A stretch of 64,000 nt of DNA. It comes from Eurosta solidaginis. Taxonomy: Eukaryota; Arthropoda; Insecta; Diptera; Tephritidae. The notes below the pieces were generated by a model that was not told the DNA's origin, did no database searches, and worked only from the letters and a program-made list of their open reading frames with translations. A program made the position numbers and the translations under genes. Positions 1-11,814 of this stretch are shown in pieces. Each line of letters starts with the position of its first letter. The first letter of the stretch is position 1. The stretch is taken from NCBI RefSeq assembly GCF_040869045.1, contig NC_090319.1, forward strand, positions 62,592,779-62,656,778, given 5' to 3'.

Positions 1-749
1 CCACCTTTATTGCGATACCTCGAAAAGGCGTACACCTATAGAACTAAGGCCCACTCCCTTTTAAAATACTCATTAACGCCTTTCTTTTGATACCTATATT
101 GTACAAACAAAAACTAGGGTCACCCCTGGTCCACCTTTATGGCGATATCTCGAAACGACGTCCACCTATGGAACTAAGGATTACTCCCTTTTAAAATACT
201 CATAAACACCTTTCATTTGATACCCATATCGTACAAACGCATTCTAGAGTCACCCCTGGTCCACCTTTATGGCGATATCTCGAAAAGGCGACCACCTATA
301 CAACAACCACCACTCCCTTTTAAAACCCTCATTAATACCTATAATTTGATACCCATATCGTACAAACACATTCTAGAGTCACCCCTGGTCCACCTTTGTG
401 GCGATATCTCGAAACGGCGTCCACCTATGGAACTAAGGATTACTCCCTTTTAAAATACTCATTAACACCTTTCATTTGATACCCATATCGTACAAACGCA
501 TTCTAGAGTCAACCCTGATCCACCTTTATGGCTATATCCCTAAATGGCGTCCACCTATAGAACTATGGTCCACTCCCTCATAAAATACTCTTTAATGCCT
601 TTCATTTGATACACATGTCATACAAACATATTCCAGGTTTTCCCTCGGTTCATTTTCCTACATGGTTATTTTCCCTTATGTTGTCACCATAGCTCTCAAC
701 TGAGTATGTAATGTTCGGTTACACCCGAACTTAACCTTCCTTACTTGTT
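1..749 (-). mobile_element. Helentron-like repeat, family A (truncated by window edge)
   Basis: Read on the minus strand it opens with CAAGTAAGGAAGGTTAAGTT, then the small hairpin GTTCGGGTGTAACCGAAC, then ACTCAGTTGAGAGC, as in the other family-A copies of this window. The body here is about five tandem units of ~129 bp, each holding the block CCACCTTTATGGCGATATCT (units begin near 1, 131, 261, 389, 520). The far end lies outside the window. Small reading frames here are by-products of the tandem repeat. Assignment to non-autonomous Helentrons is inference from structure. Confidence 0.75.
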
Positions 750-910
750 TAAAATAACTTTTGAACAGTTAGAAAGAGTTAAATTTCGCAATTAGTTTTT
801 ATAACTGGCAGTGATGCGCATCCGTTGATATCACTTTCGACCATATCCGAACAATTTTCGACATGAGCAATAAATGGCCTAAACAGTCTTAAACGAATAG
901 AAAATATAGT

Positions 911-1015
911 AGCGCGACGGACGCCGCCACCGCCGCCGCCACGCCGATATTTTTGGCATTCGGCGGCGGCGTGCGAAAAACGACCAAAATCGGCGGCGGC
1001 GTTTATCGGCGGCGT
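911..1015. repeat. GC-rich inverted repeat of CGG/CCG triplets
   Basis: An island of GCC/GGC triplets in AT-rich surroundings. The left part (CCGCCGCCGCCACGCCGAT) can pair with the middle part (ATTCGGCGGCGGCGTGCG) across a short T-rich loop. Two further GGCGGCGGCG blocks follow. I recall similar blocks as dispersed repeats in fruit-fly genomes, but cannot check this here. No coding potential. Confidence 0.6.
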
Positions 1016-1029
1016 ATATCTCTAGAGCA

Positions 1030-2160
1030 TACTCCGGTCCAATAAAGAAGTAATTCAACTTTCAACACACCGCTAGCCACATACATATGTTAAATGCCAA
1101 AAAAGTTGCGCCGCAAACGAAAGCAAAACACAAACGTGCCTCAGATAGCCACCCATTTGAATTTGACCTGCGCAGTGAAATAAAAAAAAAACTATTGAAA
1201 ATAAATTCTTACACTCTTCCGCAAAATTTTTTTCCAGCTTTCCACTTGTTTTTTACTTGAATCTTAAAAGAAATTGTGGCATGCAACCAGCAACGGGTGG
1301 CAAGCGTGCGGCGCCATGTTTGATATGCCACATAAATAAGTAAAGCTAATTCCTATCGACTGCACATTTGTTTATATTGTCTTTATGTAAATATACATTT
1401 TTGTGTTTTTGTGTGCACTGTAATGACAGATAAATAAATTCTTTTTATTTTTTAAGAATTCGACCACCGCGCACTACAAATTCACTTGTGAGTCGCAAGC
1501 TTCCGCCATACACACACAACTCCGTGCACCACCGACCACCGACCACCTGCTCAAAGCGCACAGCATTCGCTTATTTGTGCATAAACCGAAATCTTATTAA
1601 TATTCGTTGATCTTAAATTAATTAAGTTATAATTTATGATAGTTATTTATCATTTTGACTTGGCATTGCTTTGCTGTGGGTCCGCACTGCAATTGAGATT
1701 GTATGATGCGTTGAAATATCGCTGTTGTGGCTCATATTTATTTCCCTTAGATGTAATTTTTCGGCGATGATGCATTTCGAACTTCTGGCTTTCGCGTGTT
1801 GGTTTTTGCTTTTTGATCAGCAATTCGTCGGCAATGAACTTGAATTTTATGGTCTGCTGATGACAGTAATATGTTTGTATTAATATTTTAAATTTTTTTT
1901 TTCAGTTCAGATTTCAGTTAATTCTCAATCCGTTTTGGTGAATGTGTCTGCGACTTAATCAAATTATTGGCAATTTATTAAGTGTGAAATTGTCAGCGAT
2001 TTAGACTGAAATGAGATCATAGCAGTGCGATTGGCGATGATGTCTGGGTGGATGGAAGTGAGTTTGGCATCAAAGGAATATTATTTATGATGATTTTGAA
2101 AAAATCTAAGGAAAACAAACTTTTACAATAAATACAGTAACAAAAACGAAAATAAAATCC
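1030..2160. other. Non-coding stretch without recognised genes
   Basis: AT-rich DNA with a slightly less AT-rich core around 1480-1560 that contains a short ACCACCG repeat. I see no ORF of useful length, no RNA gene and no convincing transposon end. Confidence 0.5.
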
Positions 2161-2169
2161 ATATATGTA

Positions 2170-3178
2170 TATTCTGCTCCCCTTTCGTCTTCACTTTTAC
2201 CGTCATATTCATCCTCATCCTTACCGTCACCTACATTCTCTGCTAGTTTTAACCTTCGTCATCAACTTCATCATCATTTTCGACTGGATCTTCACTTTCT
2301 TCATTATCTTCCTTTTAATCATCATCTTCATTTTCATCTCCATCTTCACAATCTTCATTATTTTAATCATAATCTTTATATTCATCTTCATTTTCATCTC
2401 CATCTTAATCGTTATCTTCATATTCATCTCCGCCGTCACTTTCATTTTCACTTTCATCTTCACCTTTTGCGCTTTCGTTTTCATTTTCATCTACATTTTC
2501 GCCGCGTCATATTTCTCTTTCTCTTCATCTTCATCGTCATCTTCACCTTTATCTTCACCTTCATCTTCATTTTATCTTTACTTTCAGCCTCATCGTAATC
2601 TTCATCTTCATTTTCAGCTTTTGCCCATCTCCACCTTCATATTAATATTTATTTACATCTTCACCTTCAACTTTAGTTACATCTTCATATTCTTCTTTAT
2701 CTAATTCAAAATTTGTCAGGCATTTGGACAAAATATTACAAATGCTGGATTAAAATTTAGGAAAGTAGTAAACCTTCATCTTCGTTTTCATTTTCGTCTT
2801 CACCTTCTTCTTCGTATTCATCTCCGCCGTCATTTTCATCTTCATCTTCATGTTTACCCTCATCTTCATCGCCATTTGCGTCTTCGTCTTCTCCGAACGT
2901 CATCTTAATCTTCATCTACATCTTCTTACCATCTTTATCTTCATGTTTATCTTAACCTTCACCTTCATCTCCATCTTTATTTTCATCTTCACTTTCAGCC
3001 TAATCGTAATCTTCATCTTCATTTTCAGCTTTTGACCATCTCCACCTTCATATTCATATTCATTTTCATCTTCACCTTCAACTTTATTTACATCTTCATA
3101 TTCTTCTTTATCTAATTCAAAATTTTGGGGACTTTTGGACAAAATATTACAAATGCGGGATTAAAATTTGGGAAAGAA
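2170..3178. repeat. TTCATC-rich low-complexity array, partly duplicated
   Basis: Long run of imperfect TTCATC / TTCATT hexamers on the plus strand. Its right-hand part is present twice: the segment starting CTTTCAGCCTCATCGTAATC at 2581 recurs at 2992 (offset ~411-413), and both copies run on through the same non-hexamer sequence (TTGGACAAAATATTACAAAT) to a GAAAG near 2763 and 3176. The hexamers create long Phe/Ile-rich and Lys/Met-rich reading frames on the two strands, which are artefacts of composition. Confidence 0.85.
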
Positions 3179-3439
3179 ATGACCACGACACATACATTTT
3201 CACACAACCACACCGCAATGGGCCACAAACACAACCATTTTAAGGCCACACTTCTTACATTTAGTGCCTAATCTTTAGAGGCATTGAAATCGCCGCTAGG
3301 AGCATTTCCGCGGTATACCAAAAAAATTAAATAAATAAGAACGAAAAACATTGAAACACTTGGCACGAGTATGTTACAAACATACATACGCATGTAGGTG
3401 CATACCTACCAATGATTAGTTTGCTGGGTCTGTGGTAAG

Positions 3440-3990
3440 TACAATTTATTTTTACTCCCGAAGTTTCGGGATGCTTATGATTCGCATCGAATACTAACAA
3501 AATTCGTTAATTAGCACGATTGGAATTCTTTGGTGAAGTAGTACAATATTATTATTGTAAGTGGAGACTTAGGTGATATGGCAGACTGCAGCTCCCTCCT
3601 GTAAACTTTCATTGCATGAATTTCTGCTCCTTTAGAATATTGAAGGGAGGTACTCCCACTAAGGCAGTGTATCAGTAAGGTAAGTTCTCTTCGCATCTAT
3701 CGATGCAATTTATTTAATAAATCACTATTTTTAAAATTAATTATGAAATAGGGTGTTATGGGATAGAGCAGTTTCGGGATGTCAGCCGACTTATGGTGGC
3801 ATTCTTCTTGAGCGTCTAGTAGGGGAGGCCTAAAGTCGAGCGCATGCAAATCAAGCCTTTGCTGTTTAAGAAGGGTTGATACATAATCGCTTGGCATCAC
3901 GAACTCTTTCATGATGCGCAGGTCTTATTGCATGCCACCGGATATAGTTTCATTATGCATCCATTCAATCCAGATTCCTTAGTCATATGC
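3440..3990 (-). other. Unrecognised segment with small minus-strand frames
   Basis: Two adjoining minus-strand frames of 71 and 61 codons (3697-3912 and 3511-3696) have mixed, non-repetitive composition and less AT bias than the flanks. No motif I recognise. It may be a fragment of a retroelement coding region, but nothing in the sequence decides this. I do not call a gene. Confidence 0.25.
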
Positions 3991-4209
3991 ATACCCCCAT
4001 GGGTTTCCAGTAGCTGAATAAGCTTATTTATGATCAGCGTTTACAAGAGACACAATAGATTCCCAGCTGACTGTTTTCTCTCCTAACTGCAGACTGATTC
4101 TTTTCCTCATTAGAATGGACAACACGCAGCGAATGATCATTGAGACTAATTCAATTACAGTTTGTTTGGCCTATCCTCTAAAGTCTGCTTGTAAGATAAA
4201 ACCTGTACA

Positions 4210-5100
4210 TTTAGGTTTAAAAGGCTCATTTGACTGCAAAAATATTTCATTTCATGTGAAAAGGTTTATTTGAGAAAGGTTTTATTTTACCCTGGGAAGG
4301 TTTCATTTGACTAAAAAAAGCTTAGTTAGACTTTGGGATGATTGAATTTGAATTGAAAAGGTTTTACTTGATACGGAAAATTTTTCGTTAAGCGTTTTGA
4401 AGGTTTCATTAGACTTGGGTTTTATTTATCTGGAAAGGGTTATGTTTGGCCTGAAAAAGCTTTCATTAGATTTGGAGAAGGTTTAATTTAAATAGATTTT
4501 ACTTGACTCGCAAAAGGTTTCGTTATACTTGTAAAAGGTTTCACTTTATTTAAAATGCATTTCAATTGTTTTGAAAGAGTTTTCGTTTGGCTCGGATTTA
4601 TTCTGGCTTTGAAAGGCATTTTTTGACTTGAAAAAACTCTCATTGCATCGAAAGTTTAATTTACTTGAAAAATATATCATTTGACGTGCATTTCTTTTGA
4701 CTAGAAATGATTTTTTGACTTGAAAAAGGTCAACTTGACTTGAGAAATATTTAATTTTACTAGAAAAAGGTTCAATTTGATTTGAAACGGTTTTATTTGA
4801 CCAGAAAAAGGCGTGTTTGAATTTGAAAAAGGTAAAATTTTTCTGGAAATAGGGTTGATTTGATTCACTTGAAAGAGGTTTCACCTGACTTGAAAATGAT
4901 TTTATTTTACTTTAAAAGGGTTTAATGTGAATTTAAAGGTTTAATTTTACTGAAAAAGGTTCGGCTTACTGGAAAAAAAAAGTTTTCATCTGACTGAAAA
5001 AGGTTTCCTTTTACCTAAAAACCGTTTCATTTATATTGCAGACGATTTCATTTAATATGGAAAGAGTTACATTTGACTAGATTTTCAATATTTTCAGTGG
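4210..5100. repeat. Degenerate minisatellite, ~26-32 bp unit
   Basis: About 900 bp built from variants of TTTGACTTGAAAAAGGTTTC, with recurring words such as TTTCATTTGAC, TTGAAAAAGG and TTTATTTGAC. Units differ by substitutions and small length changes, so the array is old. The 112-codon minus-strand frame at 4546-4884 comes from this repeat and is not a gene. Confidence 0.8.
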
Positions 5101-5330
5101 TATCGTTATAACTAAAATTGTTCGGTATTTAGTTTAACAAAATCCGGGACTGCCATCTCCACGCACTCTAATGAAAAACACACAATAGAGTTGCTTATTT
5201 TTAACTATGAAATTGTGTACAGTGTAAATACATATGTATATGGTACATTTGTACAATCAAAGTTTATACCCTTATTGCGTGGATGCCTTAGTGATGTAAT
5301 GAAATAGAAAAATCGGAACATCCGATTTAT

Positions 5331-6350
5331 TAAGGTCCGGTTTATCAGTAGTTGGTTAAGCTAAGCTTAAACTAAGCTTGCTTAAACTCTAGTAAAATTT
5401 AAACTCCAGTTAAACGACTGAGCAGTATTTCAGTCACAGTTTAAGGCCGCCTTTGGGTAGGCTTTTTTATACGCAACATTTGTATTTTATTATCTAGATA
5501 ATTTGTAGATAAGACAACAGCTGGATTTTGCTTACCGTACAAATTTTCCGGAGGTGATATCCAACATCGTTATCTAGATATTCTTAAACCAGGTAGTTCT
5601 CAAGTCCAACTTCATTCTCCAATCACTATCCGACCTCTGAGAAATTTTGTAGAATTTATAGTTTTCGAGTTGATCTCCAACGTCATTAGCATTTTCAAAT
5701 TATTATCCAACCTATGAGAGATTTTGAGAAATTTCAGTTCTCAACTGAATATTCGACATTTTTCTCCAGTTGATATCCTACATTGGATATCGAGTTGAGG
5801 GTAAGTTGAAAAAAAATCTCCAAGGTGGTACTACCAAAGCCAACAGCTATTTATTGTGAGAAATAAACACCTGATAGATAGTAGTAATGAAGCTAAATAA
5901 GTAAATTATATATATTTTATTTTATTTTCGTGAAAATACTGTAGTATTGGAATCTTCCACTTAAGTCCAGTCAAAGAACCACAAGTTGGGATCGATCATT
6001 TTTTCAACTTAAGTAATAGCATGTTTCGCTTTATAAAAAATTCCATCTTTTGCTGAGTATGATATGATTCTCAAGCCACTGTTTCGTAACAACTCTTGAG
6101 ATTTTAGAGGTATGCTAGTTATCAGCATGAGCTCTAATGGTACTCAAGCCCAAATGCTTGTTGGGTATATTCGACGCCATTTCAAACGAAGGCAAATCAC
6201 CGATAGTTTAACTTGAGTTTAACCGTGCCAGATCGTCCGCTTTAGCTCAGCTTAAACTACAGTTAAAGTATACTGAAAAATTGCAGAATAAGTTTAATCG
6301 TAGTTTAGCTGACAAACTGAGTTGAACTTGTACTGAAAAACCGGGTCTTA
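5331..6350. mobile_element. TIR element, PIF/Harbinger-like MITE candidate
   Basis: The left end AGGTCCGGTTTATCAGTA and the right end TACTGAAAAACCGGGTCTT are inverted copies with few mismatches. Next to each lie TTA/TAA trinucleotides (TTA at the right edge), which suits the 3-bp TWA target choice of PIF/Harbinger. Inside, both ends are rich in AGTTTAA/TTAAACT words. No transposase frame is visible, so it is non-autonomous. The superfamily call is inference from TIR style and flanks. Confidence 0.55.
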
Positions 6351-6469
6351 GACTTTTGATTTTGGTTTCAAATGTTTGAAATCGGGTATGTACGAGCGAA
6401 TGAAACGTACACACGACTGTGCAGGTAAACGAAAATAACAAAATAACAAGCAAACTCACGCATTCCAAA

Positions 6470-7117
6470 CAGTTTTCCTTATATTTAGCTCAGCAAACCT
6501 AACCTGTCTTAGTTTTTTCGTCACCATCTTCACATTGAATATGTAAATGTATCTTGTACCATGCTTACCCTTCCGATTTCGGTTCTAATTTCGATTCCGG
6601 TAAACTCACTCCCGTTACATCCTTATTTTGTCTAATCAGATTTCATAAAGATTTTATTTAACTATTTACATAATCTTCTGATAAGATTTTTGTAATAAAG
6701 ATTTGTAAAAAACGCACAACTAATAGCTGGCTCTCCTTTCGTAATTTATGATTATGACGAAATGAATGTTGTACAAACAACAAGTGCAACAGGATTTACA
6801 CTTACTTTCTTCATCATCTTTACATTTTTCAAGAGACCAGAAGTAGATGTGGGAAGAAATACAACTTTATAGATATGAAGGTAGGTAAGTATCGGCAAAA
6901 TTCATGGAAATTTGTTTCCAACGTCTGGGAATTGTTGGTGTTTGGTATTTAGATAAATATGTATGTACTTAATGAGATTCTTGTTACATGTTTGTATTTT
7001 ATATTAGTAGATTTGTAAGAATATTGACAATTATAGGCGTTTTGCTTGTTAAATCAAATCAAATATATTATTCTTAGATTCTCAGCTATAACAAATATAG
7101 GTACGACATACAAAAAA
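6470..7117. other. Non-coding AT-rich stretch
   Basis: No credible frame, RNA gene or repeat boundary recognised between the TIR element and the family-A copy. Confidence 0.5.
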
Positions 7118-8681
7118 AACAAGTAAGGAAGACTAAGTTCGGGTCCAACCGAACATTACATACTCAGCTGAGAGCTTTGGAGACAAAATAAGGGAAAATC
7201 ACCATTTAGCAAAATGAACCTAGGGTAACCCTGGAATGTGTTCGTACGATATGGGTATCAAATGAAAGGTGTTAATGATTATTTAAAACGTAGTGGGCCT
7301 TAGTTTTATAGGTGGACGCCTTTTCGAAATATCGCAATAAGGGTGGACCAGGGGTGACTCTAGAATGTGTTTGTACGGTATGGGTATCAAATTAAAAGTA
7401 TTAATGAGGGTTTTAGAAGGGAGTAGCCCTTAGTTGTATATGTGAAGGCGTTTTCGAGATATCGACCAAAATGTGGACCAGGGTGACCCAGAACATCTTC
7501 TGTCGGGTACCGCTAATTTATTTATATATGTCATACCACGAACAGTATTCCTGCCAAGATTCCAAGGGCTTTTGATTTCGCCCTGCAGAACTTTTTCATT
7601 TTCTTCTACTTAATATGGTAGGTGTCACACCCATTTTACAAAGTTTTTTCTAAAGTTATATTTTGCGTCAATAAACCAATCCAATTACCATGTTTCATCT
7701 CTAAGTTTAGTTAAGATATATCGTTTTTTTTGCGCAAGTTATCGTGTTAACGGCCGAGCGGAAGGACAGACGGCCGGCTGTGTATAAAGACTGGGTGTGG
7801 CTTCAAACCAATTTCGCCCATTTTCACAGAAAACAGTTATCGTCATAGATTCTGTGTCCCTCCTACCAAATTTCCCAAGGATTGGTAAATTTTTGTTCGA
7901 CTTATGGTATTAAAAGTATTCTAGACGAATTAAATGAAAAAGGGCGGAGTTACGCCCATTTTGAAATTTTCTTGTATCTTTGTATTTTGTTGCACCATAT
8001 CATTACTGGAGTCGAATGTTGACATAATTTACTTTTATACTTTAAAGATATTAAATTTTTTGTTAAAATTTGACTTTAGAAAATTTTTTTTAAAAGTGGG
8101 CGTGTTCGTCATCCGATTTCGCTAATTTTTAGTTAGCACACATATAGTAATAGGAGTAGCGTGCCTACCAAATTTGATCATGATATCTTCAACGTCTGCC
8201 AAATTACAGCTTGCAAAACTTTTAAATTACCTTCTTTTAAAAGTTGGCGGTGCCACGCCCATTGTCCAAAGTTTTTCTAATTTTCTATTTGGCGCCATAA
8301 GGCCAATGCACTTACCAAGTTTCATCGCTTTATCCGTCTTGGGTAATGAATTATCGCACTTTTTCGGTTTTTCGAAATTTTCGATATCGAAAAAGTGTGC
8401 GTGCTTGTAGTCCGATTTCGTTCATTTTAAACAGCGATCTGAGATGAGCGCCCAGGAACATACATACCAAATTTCATCAAGATACCTCAAAATTTACTCA
8501 AGTTATCGTATTTACAGACGGACGGACGGACGGACATGGCTAAATGAATTTCGTTTTTCACCCAGATCATTTTGATATATAGAAGTCTATATCTATTTCG
8601 ATTAGATTATGCCGTTACGGAGTACCGTTATGCGAACCAAGTTAATATACTCTGTGAGCTCTGCTCAGCTGAGTATAAAAA
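7118..8681 (+). mobile_element. Helentron-like repeat, family A, near full length
   Basis: Begins AACAAGTAAGGAAGACTAAG, continues with the hairpin TTCGGGTCCAACCGAA and ACTCAGCTGAGAGC, and ends GCTCAGCTGAGTATAAAA. The ten-base palindrome CTCAGCTGAG therefore sits just inside both ends in inverted arrangement. The interior has two to three 129-bp units, then several GTGGGCG boxes, GGGCGGTGCCACGCCC-type small hairpins, and a run of GGAC repeats near the right end. Small frames inside recur between copies only because the copies are related DNA, and they carry no protein motif. Confidence 0.8.
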
Positions 8682-8754
8682 CAAAAACTCATGTATTAAG
8701 GAAAAACCTACGCCTAAAACAAAGAAGTCATAATAAACTTATATAAAATCGAGT

Positions 8755-9170
8755 AGGCTGAAAAGGTTACACCCCCCAGGGGCTTAAGAATTCATATCCA
8801 CAAGCATAGGCGTCGGACCGCTATGCCAGGAATTGCCCGGCGAACCCAGTTCTTAAAAAAATCGCAGAATAGGAACGCACTCTCCCTAGGTAGTCCCTCT
8901 AGCTCAACTTCGATCGGAATAATGTAACAGCTTAAACTCTTACTTATGCAGAATCAACACCGACATACATAATGCATGCCCTGCTTGCAATGACACCAAC
9001 CTTTAATTGCAATGTGGAATCAACGCTTCTAGCACCCCTTCCACTGCGGTTCTCCAATTTTGAAACAGCAAGTTTCCTTGGACTCCCGTTAAAATATATT
9101 GATGACAATTTGTGATCGGTCGCGCCTATTGGATGGGGCGAAGTACTGCTAAAACAACAACAACTTTTAA
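8755..9170 (+). mobile_element. Jockey-like LINE, 3' end relic
   Basis: Translates in broken frames to AGNCPANPVLK, then to words such as CMPCL and FLGLP-like remnants. The better copy at 58.8-60.2 kb (minus strand) shows the same order: AGNCPANPVLK, a CPAC zinc-knuckle-like patch, then ETASFLGLP. It ends in AACAACAACAA at about 9155-9165, matching the CAA-rich tail of the other copy. Many stops make it non-functional. Confidence 0.65.
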
Positions 9171-9325
9171 ATAAAGCTCATTTTGTTATTTTTTTAAATT
9201 AGTTTGGTAGGCTTATCTGATCTAACCCCAACGCTTCGCGTATGTTTATTAGCTTCTTCAGGGGTTTGTTGTATTTATTTGGTATGGAACAAAAATAGAG
9301 AAAAAATTTCGTTTTGCCTTAGCTC

Positions 9326-10047
9326 AGAGCTGGAAAGTAATATTACCTTAGGAATTAAATTACCGTCATTTCCATATTACCAGTACTTGAGGAAAGTAAT
9401 CAATTCTTTTCCTTCTCAGGAAAGGAATTGATTAACATTTCAGCTCCTCAGAAAAAAAAATATCAAAAGTAGTTTATGTTTTTGAGGCTCGAGCACGAAA
9501 GAGTTGCTTTTCTTATTACAAAAAAAAAAAAAACACAAAAAAAAAAAAAATACTTTAGGCAAATTAAATTTCTGTGGCAATACTTTCGAAAGGAATTGAA
9601 AATGTTTTTGAAAATTTTCCAATTACATTACAAGGCGAAAATGAAAAACTCCAGAATAGCATAGCATTTGCAATCACTGGCGTGCTGTAGCCCATATAGC
9701 AACCCACCTTTGATAGAGGAGGGTAGAGGATACCCTTACTACTACTTACTGCTAAGATAATGAAGAGGATAAGGATTTTATATTCCTTGGTGTTTACAAA
9801 TGCCTTCAGTTACCACACAGTTACTGCCCCAAAAGGTCACCCACATCAACCGGCGTAAGTTTTTATACACGAATAGACTTGAAGTTTTTCAATTACTTTC
9901 ACAATTCCTTCGAGGAATGGAATGGTAAGTTCAAACGCACTTTTGCCATTCCTGTGGAGAAAAGGAATGCATTACTTTTTATAATTACTGAGCAATGTAA
10001 TTGGTAATGTAATTTAATTTCATCTACCCAGGCTTTAGCCCAGCTCT
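9326..10047. mobile_element. Inverted-repeat element (MITE candidate)
   Basis: The left ~100 bp (AGAGCTGG..., GAATTAAATTAC, GAAAGTAATCAATTC, TTTCC) reappears inverted on the right, where AGAGCTGG, GAAATTAAATTACATTACC and AAAGTAATGCATTCC occur in the same order on the minus strand. Arms are diverged, suggesting an old non-autonomous DNA transposon. The interior includes long A-tracts at 9521-9551. No target-site duplication could be fixed. Confidence 0.4.
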
Positions 10048-10213
10048 ATATTTCTTCCAGCCTATATCAATAAATCTTTTATAGATCTTTCACCGAGACA
10101 CTTAAAAATAACCGCAAATTTAAAACAAAAAACTGGACAAATAATTTTAATTACTACTTCGAAGAATAGAGGGTGGTTTATGAAGATACTCAGGAAAAGG
10201 CTTCCTAAACCTA

Positions 10214-10612
10214 TCATGAATACACTTCCCTCGGAGGTGTTTCCTGAATCAATAATAAGCAAGGAAACGATGAGATTTGTTGGAATACATGTGGCAAACA
10301 TATGCGGTTCAAAGTAACGTACAAGGTAGCTTGCTCACATCTGCCTCGAAGCTGGATAAGTTTGGGTGGCTGCAATGTAATACCAGAAATACCGTACCGT
10401 TCTCCTTTGGTCCAACGTTGTAGGACGATATATTCGGCAACTGTCCGGCTGATCTCTTGGGGCGGCGAACTGAACGTTTCGTCCCGAGAAGAATTTGGGG
10501 TTTCACGGGCCACTTGCTCTTTGCTTTTGGACAAGTAGGCTTCGAACCAACAAAGCAGGTCTTTCTGGCCCGCTGTTGATCCCAAGCGATCGGTGGTGGC
10601 ATTAGGGTATAC
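10214..10612 (-). pseudogene. Unrecognised ORF fragment, less AT-rich than flanks
   Basis: A 123-codon minus-strand frame (10214-10585) has balanced amino-acid use, with tracts such as QKDLLCWFEAYLSK and EISRTVAEYIVLQRW, and higher GC than its surroundings. I recognise no domain. It abuts a family-B element and has no promoter, splice or poly-A context that would make it a host exon. A piece of a retroelement gag-like or other transposon frame is the most likely source, but this is inference. A 101-codon frame overlaps it on the same strand and cannot also be real. Confidence 0.3.
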
Positions 10613-10618
10613 AAAGAT

Positions 10619-11505
10619 TAATAAGTATGGAAGTCTAAGTCCGGGTGAAACCGAACATTAAATATCCAGCTGTACACTTGAAATGCTGTTGTTGTTTGTT
10701 TTGTGTGCTTAATAGTGTTACAAGGCTGCGCAATAATACACATACATATGGTTCTATTCTGAACCAATTTTTTCGATTTGTGGCTCCCGAAACATAGAAA
10801 ATTGCTTAGTCATAAAAGGGGCGGTGCCACGCCCATTTTTTAAAATTTGAAGTTTTTCCTATTTATTGTTATAAATCCACTTGGGAAATGAAATACCATT
10901 GATATAAAGCTCTTTTTTGAAAAGATATAGGTTATTTTATTCGTCCACGACCCTTTTAAAATTCTTTTATACAAAAGTGGACGTGGTCCTTAACCGATTT
11001 CGTTAATTTTTCTTCAAATCATTCCTTATAGTAAAGGCAACCTCTATGCCGAATTTTGTTACGATAGGTTAAACGATTTTTGATTTATGATGAATAATAT
11101 TTGTAAAATTTTTTTTATCAGAAGTGGGCGGTACCACGCCCATTTTAAAAATAGTTTTAAAATTGTTATCAAGAGTCTCATTATCAGTCCACACGTCAGA
11201 TTTCAACATTCTAGGTGTATTATTTACTATATAATCAGGTTTTTTGTGTTTTCCAAAATGTTGTATATATAAAAAGTGGGTGTGGTTATCATCCGATTTC
11301 GCTCATTTTCAATACCAATCTATTATGGATCCAGATAAACTCGTGTACCAAATTTGGTGAAGATATTCAATCAAATTTTTTTTCGATACTGATGATTTTG
11401 ATATATGGAAGTCTATATCTATCTCGATTTCTTTATACCTGTACAACCAACCGTTAACCAATCAAAGTCATAATACCCTGTGTACAAGTACAGCTGGGTA
11501 TAAAT
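10619..11505 (+). mobile_element. Helentron-like repeat, family B
   Basis: Starts AATAAGTATGGAAGTCTAAG, with the hairpin GTCCGGGTGAAACCGAAC, then ATCCAGCTGTACACTTG. Ends GTACAAGTACAGCTGGGTAT, so the inner repeat CCAGCTGTAC is again inverted at both ends but differs from family A. The interior holds several GTGGGCG/CCACGCCC boxes and the conserved phrase CATCCGATTTCGCTCATTTT. Other copies lie at 38.3-39.5 kb and, in part, at 62.2-63.3 kb. Confidence 0.75.
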
Positions 11506-11814
11506 ATTCGTGGTAATTGGAGTGTTAGAAGGGCAATGCCCAAATGTAATCACTTTATACGCAATTGCCCAGTCTCCCAGTCTAAATAGCTGGAACGAAC
11601 CAACCTAAAAACGTCCAGAAGTAGTGTTCCTCACCCGGACACTCAACCTTAGCTAACCTAACCTACTCCATACCTTCTTCGAATGCGCACACTTCGCTCA
11701 ACAGCTGTAGTAGCCATAGGGCGCGCTAAGCTTTCCTACCCAAAGTAATGCTAAAATTTTTATCAGATACGTAAAATTGAGTGGACCATAGCTAGTTGGG
11801 ACTTGACGCATAGC

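Noticed and set aside
2165..2704. 179-codon Phe/Ile-rich frame, a possible membrane protein
   Set aside because: It is a direct translation of TTCATC hexamers, and the opposite strand is equally open. No gene signals.
4546..4884. 112-codon minus-strand frame
   Set aside because: Produced by the TTTGACTTGAAAAAGG minisatellite. Its amino-acid repeat follows the DNA unit.
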